Program-made: the position numbers and the translations under genes
Notes under the pieces: model-generated
Told to the model about the DNA's origin: nothing
Database searches by the model: none
What the model saw: the letters and a program-made list of their open reading frames with translations, nothing else
Part shown: positions 25,753-36,900 of the stretch, piece after piece
How positions within the stretch are numbered: position 1 is the stretch's first letter
How the letters are laid out: each line of letters begins with the position of its first letter
Source of the DNA: Zygnema cylindricum
Taxonomy: Eukaryota; Streptophyta; Zygnematophyceae; Zygnematales; Zygnemataceae
Length of the DNA stretch: 64,000 nt
NCBI GenBank assembly: GCA_037447655.1
Contig: JBBHKE010001318.1
Location: 53,757-117,756, forward strand
Reading direction: 5' to 3'

Positions 25753-27571
25753 ATGGAGGCCAGTTTTGAGAGGAAAAAGAATGGACTACCGTTGGCCTCT
25801 CCTTCAGGTTCTTTTTTCAGGTTTTCCTCCCCCTGTGTTAGTCGAAGATTTGGAAATTCTGGGGAAATAAAAAAATCTCGCGAACGAGTCCTTCTCCAGG
25901 CGGCGAGAGATCCCACAGAGCCTCACGCTTCGTCTCCAAGTGGTGCCTTGTCATTGGGCGACGGATTAGAGATTTTAGAAAGAGGGATGAAGACTCAACC
26001 TTTGGGATCAGTAGAGATTTCAGCTGAAGAGGAAGGAGTGGAGGAAATGGAAAGTCTTGAAGAGTTTTTGGAGACGAGCCTACCTTCACATCCGAAGCTT
26101 CATAGGGGCATGTTGGACAATGGATTACGATATGTGATTCTTCCTAATAAAGTGCCCCCAAATAGGTGAGAAATGATGTTATTGTTAACATATGATGTGT
26201 ACGTCTTAATTCTGTTTTTTTGTTACAATAAGTATGCTGGATAGTCTGTATCATGTCTCTTTTATCATTGATTATGAATTCTAGCTTCAAATCATTGTGG
26301 ACATCAAATCCACGTTAATGAATATAGTTTCAGAAATTTTAGGATACTGTTTGCTATTGCGTACTTGGTTTGGTCCAGCTCGCATTTTTACTCTTTAAAC
26401 AGAACAGAGTGAAGGAAACGAGCACAAAGTCGGTAAGGGTAAAAAGCTGTAGAATGAGCATTTGATGTGGGCGACGATAGGAATCGCCAGTTGACGTTAT
26501 CACAGTCAAGTCTCGTTTTACTCAAAATTATCAGCTTTTAGGCTTTTTCCCTTTTGAATTTTCCCGCCAAGATGACCCAAACACCAATAGTTGCTTCACA
26601 TCAATACTGCGCCTTCACTCCTTATTCACTTCACTTCTTCCTATCAAGATTAAGACATTAAATTCGTGATTTCTAGACCAACAGCGTTTTAATGTGAACA
26701 TCAATGCAAACTTTTGTGGTATTTTTTCCAGGTTTGAAGCCCATTTAGAAATGCATGTGGGATCCGTAGACGAAGGAGAAAATGAGCAGGGAGTTGCTCA
26801 CATGATTGAACACGTAACTTTTTTGGGATCCAAAAAACGTGAGAAATTGTTAGGAACCGGAGCTCGTTCAAATGCTTATACGGACTTTCATCACACAGTA
26901 TTTCATGTGCATGCACCTGTCACTGCACAGGTGAATCTCACAACTGCAATTTTTGGGAAGGGAGTTGGATGGATGGAGTACATTTTATAAATTTCACAAT
27001 TTTGAGTAACCCTAAAAAAATTGAATGGATTGAATGTGATTGGTGGAGTACATTTCTCACGAGAATTTTAGATTTGAATATAGTTTATTATGTTTTCTAG
27101 TTTTTCTTTCTCACTTTTCCAATGGTTAGCAAGCTCATTCTGCATTTGTGTTTAGTTGCATGGAGCCCTCTCTTTTGGTACAAGAAGCAACGTTTTTTTG
27201 TTAATTACAAAGACTATTTCTCATAGCGTAAATATATTGTGAAGAGAAATTCAAAAAGACCTTGAGGAATTCGGTTTCAGGGAAAAGATGAACCTCTTCT
27301 CCCATTGGTCCTTGAGGCTCTCCATGAAATTGCTTTCAAGCCACAATTTTTACCGACTCGTATCGAAAAGGAGAGAAGGGCTGTTCTTTCGGAATTGCAA
27401 ATGATGAATACTATTGAATACCGCGTCGATTGTCAGGTAGACACTCTCTTTCTCTGTCTGTTTTTTCCTCTTCCTCTCTTGCCTCCTTTGTCAAATATGG
27501 CCTAGTTGGACATAGGGTTTTGGAGGGAGACATGGGCACACTTATGAATGCATCTCTCTCTCCCTCTCTCT

Positions 27572-27614
<43 letters not shown>

Positions 27615-29765
27615 TCCCCCTAGAATACCTTGAAAAACCTCTCTCTCTCTCATTTATGATTTTTTTTCCCTTTATTTACATCTTCGACGTTCTCTCCTCC
27701 TTGGTGAGCAGTTATTGCAGCAACTTCACTCGGAAAATCTTCTAAGTCGAAGGTTTCCGATCGGACTGGAAGAACAAATTAAAAAATGGGATCCAGAAAC
27801 AATTAGGGCATTTCATGAACGGTGGTATTTTCCTGCAAATGCCACACTATATATTGTGGGGGACATTGGGAGCGTCCAACGTACAGTTCAAATGATCGAG
27901 GTATTTGCTTTTTCAAAGGCTTGTTTTTATTTACTGGTGTACATTTCAAAGTCTAGATTAGTATTTTGCATACTTGCACTCGCTGATGATGTCGTTTTGA
28001 AGCCGTCTCTGGAGGAGAGTTGTGGAGAAGTCTTGGAATCTCAGAATGTTTCTTTTCTTCTTGTTCGTTAATGTCTTCTTGTTGTTGTTCTTCTTCTCTC
28101 TCTTTCACACTCTCTGTCTCTCTCTCCCTCGCTCGCTCTCTTTCTGCTACTTTCCAGGCACAATTTGGACCTCAACCTGCTGGCTTCCACTACCCCACCC
28201 CTCCCGTGTCCCAAACTGGCCCGGCCTCTTCTCAAAATTCAAACCCTCTCACAGCAACTGACTCCACTGCATTCTCTCCTCCTTCTACCCCCTCATCTCC
28301 ACTCCCTCGTTTCAATTTCTCACTTAGACCCAATGTGGTCCCTCCTTCCCCAACACCACCTACTCCTCCTCCTCCTCAAAAGTCTTTCCATCGTTTTAAT
28401 CCCTTTTTTCAACCGCCTATGGCTGCTACTGTCTCTCCTTATCCCTCTCCTTCTCCTACGGCTCAAGGACTACAATCATCAGCTATCCCTACTGTTGCCC
28501 CTGTGAGAAAAGAACGTCACAAAATTCGACCTCCAGTCGTACATCGCTGGTCTACTCAAAATCTGGAAGAAAGTCGAAACGGATACTCGGCAACAAATGG
28601 AGGAGAATCAGTTCCTCACGTCTTTCAACATGAACTTCTTCAAAACTTTTCGATGAGCATTTTCTGTAAGGTGGGTTTTTAGAATAGGGAGAGGGAGAGG
28701 CAGAGGGAGAGGGAGGTGAAGTTATGGGAAAAGGAAGAAGGGTAAGAGAAGGGGAAAGGAGAGGGAGAAGGGGAGAGGGAGAGGAGAACATGAACTTTTC
28801 CATGCCTTTTCAATCAAAGGAAATGCGAGAAAGGATGGGAAGGAGGAAGGCCTGATAAATTTTTCAATTCTAAATATTTTTGTGATGTATATCTTAAGGC
28901 ACTTAGGTTTTTTTTCCTGGAAGAATAGAAACAACCCTTATAGGAGAATTTTTCCGTTTTGGGTTCATTTTTTATTATTTTTTTATGGTCCTGCAATAGT
29001 TCCACCTGCTGTTTCTATGTTTTTTTTTTGTCAAATCCGTGTTAGATATGCTTAAATTGTACTCATCCATAGAAGCTTGTATTCGAGGTAGAAAGCTGAA
29101 AGCAATGTAGGTAATAAGAGTTTGCATTTTTTCTCACATTTTTAACAAGATTCTATTTTTACGCCCAGACTCCTGTCCGTTCCGTACAACGCTACAAGGA
29201 TCTTCGAACTGTTCTTATGCAACGGATCGTCTTGTCAGCCTTTCAGTTTCGTATTACGAATCGCTATAAGGTTTGTAAAACTAGAATGAAAGTTGACGCT
29301 TCTTTTTCTGTGACAGATGGACATTTAGCCATTACAGTAAATTCATTGTGTATGAAGAAGAATCTCACTATAAATTTACTGTTTTTTTTCCTGCTTTACT
29401 CCATGTAAAAGTTCATTTTTTTTTTTTTGATTAGAACCATGAATCTTCACATACTCCCCTCTTTGTTATTGTCTGTCTTTCCAGTTTCCATAACATAAAA
29501 TTCACTTTCAGTTGTTGTTTTTCCATTTTTCCCCTTTTTTTTCCTTGTGAAACAGAGTGGAAGTCCTCCCTTTTTATCGGTTGAGCTGGACCACAGTGAT
29601 AGTGGGAGAGAGGGATGCACGGTTTCTACTCTCACTGTGAATGCCGAGCCTCGAAATTGGAGAGGCGCGATTAAAGTGGCCATGCAAGAGGTAAGGGCGA
29701 GAGAGAGAGAGAGAGGAGGGAGGGCAAACGGATTAATTTCAGTGGGATTATCTCTCTCTCTCTCT

Positions 29766-29798
<33 letters not shown>

Positions 29799-30020
29799 AT
29801 TCTCACACCCCCACAAGCACACCCACCCTCTCTATCGTTTTCACCCACCCTCTCTATCTTTTTCACACACCCTCTTTTTCAATGCCATTTTTTTTGTTTC
29901 CTTGATAGACGCGTCGGCTCAATATTTGCAGAACTGTCAGTTGCCGTGTCAGTATTATTGTCCTTCAACTTAACTGTGATGTCATTTCCGGATGTACCAA
30001 TTACACGCTTGTCATCCCCC

Positions 30021-30100
<80 letters not shown>

Positions 30101-33100
30101 TTCTCACACCCCCACAAGTACACCCACCCTCTCTTTTTTCACCCACCCTCTTTTTCAATGCCATCTCTGACTTTCTCTTGCCATTTCTCTCCTTCTTCCC
30201 TCTCCCTCCCTCTTCCTCTAGGTCAGTAGCCTTACAGATTCGAAGTCACCTGAGTCAAGTTATGCAGCCTAATTACATTAGGATTTTCTCCCTTCCCCCT
30301 TGTCCCCAGGGCCCTCTTCCTCACTCTCCTGCTCTCCCCCTCTCTATTAACCTCCCTCTCCTTCCCTCTCCATTCAGGTCTGTTGTCTCAATGATTTTGG
30401 TGTAACTTGAGGTGTGTTAACCTGATACTTAGCTGTATAATGTTACTGGAGTTTTCTCTCTCTCTCCTTCTCTCTCGTCCCCATTTTTCTTCTGCTGTTT
30501 CCCTCTTTTCTCTCCCCAGCAATTTCCATCACCTGAAAGAATTCCGTGTAACACTAAATGAGCTTATCTTATAAAGAGGCAGCCTTATTACACTGGGATT
30601 CTCTCTCTCCCACTCCCCCCCTTCCCTCCTCCACTCCCCCCCCCTTTTAACTGACAGCCCCCTCCCCTCCCCTCCGCAGAAATGCCATTTAAAGGACTTT
30701 TTCGCAACCTTGCCAAATTAACCCCCTTACCTGGACGCTCTTACAGTCAGCAGTCAGCCCCATGACGGAGGCCATCTTCAGCTTTCCCTTATCCACACTA
30801 ATTCATTTCCATCCCCCAGACTACCTACATTGCGATCTTCTCCCTCCCGGCTCTCCCCTTCCCCTCTTCATTCCCCTCTTTCTTTTTTAACCCACAACTC
30901 AAATACCCACGACCCAAAATACCCACAACCCGAATCCCACACCCTCCCTCTCCCCCTCCCCCTCCCTCTCCCTCCCAGGTCCGTCGCCTGAAGGAGTTCG
31001 GTGTGACGATGGGCGAGTTGACCCGGTACCTGGGCGCCCTGGTGAAGGACGCGGAGCAGCTGGCGGCCATGGTGGAGGCCATCCCCTCGCTGGACAACCT
31101 CGACTTCGCCATGGAGAGCGACGCGTTACGTCACACCGTCATGGACCAGGAGCAGGGCCACCAGTGCCTCAGGGAGGTGGCGGGGACAGTCACGCTGGAG
31201 GATGTGAGTGGGGGGGAGAGAGAGGAGGAGGGAGGGGGAAATGTTGTGAGTTTGGAGGGGAAGTGTGAGGGGGAGGAGGGGGAGGGGGAGAGGAAAGGGG
31301 TGAGAGACAACGGACAGGAGCAGGGGCATGGGTGTCAGGGGGAGGTGGCGAGGAGTGTGACTCTGGAGGATGTGTGGGGAGGGAGGGAGGGAGGGATGTG
31401 GGGAGAATGCGGTGGTGGGAATGTGGGGGAATATGGGCGTGGAGGAGAAGGAAAGAGTGTGGTGTTGGAGGGGGAGGGGGAGGGGAGCCCCACAGAGATG
31501 GACCAGGACCACCTGCGTTTGGCAGAGGTGGCAGAGACGGTGATGTTGAAAGAGGTGAAGGTAGAGGGAGAGGGAGAGGGAGGGAGGAAAAAAATGTTGG
31601 GGGAGAGGGGTGAGACCACATGGTCATGGACCAAGAGGAGGGGGTTTGTGTTCGTTGGAGGTGGCGGGGGCTGTCGTGTCGAAGAGGGGGTGTGGAGGGA
31701 GAGCAAGGGAGAGGCAGAGCAAGAGGGGGCTCGAGGCGGGGGGGGAGGAGGGAAAGGATGTGAGTGGGGGGACGGAGAGAGATAGGGATAATTGTGAGGC
31801 TGAATGTGAGCTGATTGGGGAGGTGGTCGAGGGAAGGAGAGCCACACAAGTCATGGACCAGGAGCAGGGGAAAGACTGTTTTGGGGGGAGGGGGGGGGGG
31901 GGGATGTGTTGGAGGATGTGAATGATGGAGGGGCAGAGGGAGGGTGGAGAGTGATGCTGGAAGATGTGAGTGAGAAGGAGATGGAGGGGGATGAGAGAGT
32001 AGATGGAGAGAGGTGTCTGGTGACGGAAATGGAGCGGGAGAGGAGGGAAAGAAAGAAGGGTCATGAAACTATAGGCAGAGGAGGGGAAAGAGAGAGTGGT
32101 GAGAGAGGCAGGAGGGAGCCGGAGATAGAGGGAGATGCAACAAGAAAGGAGAGAGATTTCGCAGTCATGTTAGGCAAAATTGACATGTATATTATTTTCT
32201 GTTACCTTATGTCTTTTTTTTTTCCAGGTTAATGCTGTTGGGTCCTCTCTTCTCGAATACGTCGCAGATTTTGGAAAACCTTCAGCTCCGATTCCGGCGG
32301 CAATTGTTGCATGTGTTCCGACATTTATTCACTCGTTAACTGGAGGAAAAGACGAACCTTTTGGGGTCGATTTAGACGATATTCGTAGTGTTATCATGGA
32401 GGGATTGCAGGAACCTATTGCCCCTGAGCCCGAGGTAAATTTTATTTTGTACCAGGAGGAACAGTTTCAGATTTGTTTTTGAAAATAAATAATATAGGGT
32501 TGGAGGGTTTTTTGAGGATTCAGCGGTCGATATGGTAGTGTCGAATTCTTCCTAAGGAATGTGATTCTCGAGGTTTTTTTAAACTCCAGGTTTGACTTTC
32601 GAATATTTCAAATGACAATGTGAAAATGAATCGCCTATTCTTCTCGGTTGCACTTTCGTTTGTTTTGATTCAAATGTCCCCTTTTTTTTCGTTTTCGGCA
32701 GGTGGATGTTCCAAAATCTTTGTTGTCTCCTTTCGATTTGGCGACTTTAAAGTTTCGAGCTCGACCGAGTTTCGTTTCCGTTGATCCCAACGGAACGGGA
32801 TCCGTTCGTTTGTACGACGAAGCAACCGGAATTATTCAAAGAAGATTATCAAACGGAATTCGTGTGAATATGAAGGTCAGTTTTTTCGGCAGAAACGAAA
32901 TATTTTAGTGAGTTAGGGAGCGGAGCTGATTTGAGAGGAGAGCTCAAGGGGTGGTTAATGTTTTTGTTTTCTGTTTGACAAGGAAAAGTGAATTCAGGTA
33001 TTCTTTAACGATTTTCTTGTGGTCAGGAGTATTGCTGCTCGGTTAGGGAGAGAGAAATGGGAGGGGGGAAAGGGGGAGAGGAGAGGGAGGATGTCAACAA

Positions 33101-33905
33101 CAAAAAAAAGCTGCAATTATATCCTTTTTTTTTTTTTTTGGGATAACAGATTACCCAAAACGAGGCCAAGGGGGGTGTGTTGAGAATGGTGGCCCCGGGA
33201 GGGAGGGCCCTGGAGGACCCCCAGAATGGAGGGGCAGTGGTAGTGGGAGTCAGGACTCTCAGTGAGGGGGGAACCGTGGGAAACTTCTCCAGAGAACAGG
33301 TAAATAGAGTCTTTTTCTTTTTTTTTTCATTTGTGGCAGGATTTTGTATTTTTCCTTTGGAACTTTCGCCGGAGTATTTTTTGTTTTTGTTTATCTGCAT
33401 TGGCTGTCGTTTCTTGTTTTTTTCTGAGAATATTTTTATGAGGCCCAACTTTGTCGGTTTTGAGTTCTCCACTTTGATCTTTCTTTTGTTCGTAGCGTCT
33501 TATCAAGTCCCAGGACCAAAAAATGACCAAAAAGGGACCAAAAAATTACCAAAAGTTGACCAAAAAAGGACGAACAAAGGATGAAAAAAGGACTAAAAGA
33601 TGATTGTAAAAGGACTAAAAAATGATGAAAAGATGACCCAAAAAGGACCGAATGATGTCCAAAAAAGGACAAAAAGATGAGCGAAAAACGACCACAAAAT
33701 TTACCAAAAGTTGAGCATAAAACCCGAATGTGACACTGTGTCTCCCCCCCTCCCTCCCAGGTGGAGCTGTTCTGCGTGAGCAAGCTGATCAACTGCGTGC
33801 TCGAGGCCGACGAGGAGTTCGTCTGCATGGACTTCCACTTCACGCTCCGAGACGGAGGCCTCCAGGCCACCTTCCAACTCCTACACATGGTCCTACAGGT
33901 ACCAA

Positions 33906-33964
<59 letters not shown>

Positions 33965-36900
33965 TGCCCCCCCCCCTCCCACCTTCCCTCTCCCCCCCCA
34001 AAAAAAACCCCTTCCCCCGCCCCCTCCTCCCTCCCTAACCCCCCTCCCCCCCCCCCCCCTCCCCCTCCCCCCCCCTCCCTCCCCTCCCCCAGCACCCCGT
34101 GTGGCTCCCCGACGCCCTCTCCCGCGCCCAGCAGCTGTACGTGGCGCACCACCGCGGCGGCCGCGCCTCCCTCGAGCGCCTCGCCGCCTCCCGCCTCATG
34201 CGCGCCATGTTCCAAGGGGGACGCGCGGCTCATGGACCCGGAGCCGCACAGCGTGGAGGGCCTCACGCTGGAGGCCGTGCAGGAGGCGGTTATGGGGCAG
34301 TTGAAGAGCGGACACCTCGAGGTGGGGGGGAAGGGGGGGGGTTGGAGGGGAGAGGGGGTTTGTTGAGGGGGGGGGAGGGAGTTTATTGGGGGGGGGGGGA
34401 GGGGGTTTATTGGGGGAGAGGGGTTTTTTGGGGGGGGGGGGAGGGGGTTTATTGGGGAGGGAAGGGGGGTTTTGGGGGGGAGGAGAGGTTATTTTGGGGG
34501 CAGAAGGAATTTTTGGGGGGGGGGTGAGGGGGAAGGATGGGTAGGGGTGACGGGAGAGGGAGGGGGAGGAGTGGGGAAGAGGGACAGAAATGAGGGGAAG
34601 GGAAGAGGGACAGTGGGGAATGAGAGGGGGAATGAGAGGGGGAATTTGAGGGAAGGGGGGTTTTTTTGGGAGTGGGAGTGATTTGGGAGAGGGATGATGG
34701 AGGTTGGAAGAGTTGGGAGGAGGGAGGAGAGGGGAGGAGAAAAAGGGGTTAGTTAGGGGGAGATGGGGGAGAAACCTCGTTCATTAATTCATATTTTTCT
34801 CTTTCTCTTTGTCTTTTGTTCTATGTTCTCCTCTCCCTACCTACCTCTCCCCCCCCTTTTTATTTTGACGTTTCACCGTACAGGTGAGTCTAGTGGGCGA
34901 CTTTTCGGAGGAGGAGGTGGAAAGGTGTCTTTTGGATTATTTGGGAACCGTTTCGATGCCAAAACCGACAAAATCTCAAAATTTGGACTTTTTGGAGAAA
35001 GTACCGCCTATCAAAATCGTATCCAACCCTCCCCCGGAATTGCTGCATCAACGGGTACGAGGATTTTGTCTTTTTCCACTCAAAATTGCCCCCCTTTTCG
35101 CCCAATTTTGTTGTCGCATTAGGCGGATTTTCAAAAATTTTGGGGGCTTCTTCAGTCTTTTTTCAGGTTGTCCTAAATTTTTTACAAAAAGATTCCTTTC
35201 GGGGTTTTTTTGAGTCACCTCGGAGGTCTTTAGGGTTTTGTTTTTCACCTTCTTTTGGCCATTGCCGGAAGGAATTTGAAAAGGTGTGGAACATGGTTGT
35301 GTAATTCTCAGAGAGAGAGAGGGGGGATGGGGGAGGGAGAGACAGGTGGCCCTGAGGGATACGGATGAGAGAGCAAGAGCTTATTTGGCGGGAGGAGCTC
35401 CGAACCGATGGGGGAAAACTCAAGATGGGAGAGACCTCAATGTCATAGTGGATCCTGTTCCACAAAGTTTATCAGGTGAGAAGAGGGAGAGAGAGAAGGA
35501 GAGGGAGGGAGAAGAATGAATTATGCTAGCCTTGCAGGGAGGGAGAGAGAGAGGGGGGGAGAGAGGGAAAGGTCTTTATGAGCCAGAGCTGGTGAGGAGA
35601 GGAAGAGGGTGAAAAGGAGAGACTGGGAGAGATGCCCAAGAGGCTGTCAAATGAGAGGGAAAGGCAGAGAGAGAAAGGGAGAGAGAAAGAGAGAGGGAGA
35701 GCTGAATTTTGTTTTTTGTGCAATGAATGTGCCGCAGAGGAGCAAGCTAAAATGTTGGCCCCCCTAGGGGTGGAGGTAGTGGAGGGAGAGGATGGGAACA
35801 AGTGTTGGCAACGGAGGAGGCACCCTCTCTATTCTTCTGTTTTGTTGGCTCTTCTCGCGGAAATTATTAACGCAAGGTACTGAAATCAAGCGCTCTCTAT
35901 CCCACTTATGAAAAGTACACAACTTTCGTCTTCGTAATTGTTTGTTTTTTTATGTATGATTCTGTTGTGTTTTTCAAATTTCTTTCTGTCTACAGACATT
36001 ACATCTATTTTTCATGTCTGATTCATTTTTGCTTCGAATTTGTTGTTCAGATCTCTCAAGTAATGTTTGTTCGCACGTTTTGTCTCAGGTTGAGTTCCTC
36101 TGGTCTTTTTAAGTGTCCTCTGTTTCTTATGTGAAAACGTTTTCCGTTTTTATTTTTGTTTCACCGCTCGCTGAAATTGTATTTGTTTTCTCAAGTGATT
36201 TTTTTTTAATCGATTCAATTTTGTTTCTCGGTTTCACCTGTTTCCCGTTTTTCTATTGTTTCTGTTTCTCTGCTTTTTTCAGGTTATTTACAACTGTTCG
36301 TGATGCCCTCGGTTTGACTTACGACGTTTCTTTTGAAGTGAGTTTGTTGGACCGATTGGAGCTGGGATGGTTTGTGGTCTCCGTCACGTCGACGCCCGCA
36401 AAAATCGACCAGGCAGTGGAGGCCTCTCTGAATGTAATTCGAGGGCTGCACGGCAACAGAGTGAATCAGCGCGAATTAGACAGGGTAAGAATCGAATGGT
36501 TTCAAAAAGTCTTTCAAGAAGACTGAAAGCCGTTTTATGGATTTGCCGAATTCCACCGAGGGATTGCACACAAAATAGAGTTAATCAACCCGAGTTGGGC
36601 AGGTTAAGAATCGAATCATTCAAAAAATAATTAAAAAATTCAAGGTGTTTTATGGAGTATTCACCTAAGGATGTATGGAAGTTCATGGGGAGGTTGCACG
36701 GCTATAGAGTTAATCAACCCGAATTAGACAGGGTAGGGACTATCATCCAGACGTATTTAAAGAATGTTAAAAGTTGGTCTATATATTCCTACCTAAACAT
36801 TTACGGAATGTCAGCCGGGATTAGGAGTGCATCAATGGGAATTTGACAGGGTAAGAATCAAACGATTGAAGAACACCTAAAGATGATTTAAGGCTGAAAT

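Noticed and set aside
31003-32232. Several long overlapping glycine/glutamate-rich and histidine/proline-rich frames on both strands
   Set aside because: Read-through of SPP exon 8 into the purine-rich intron 8; only 30979-31203 is exonic. The repeated MDQEQG pieces are reported as exon-end copies instead.
33436-34527. Long glycine-, proline- and arginine-rich frames on both strands around SPP exons 12-13
   Set aside because: Created by poly-C/poly-G introns and the GC-rich exon read in wrong frames.
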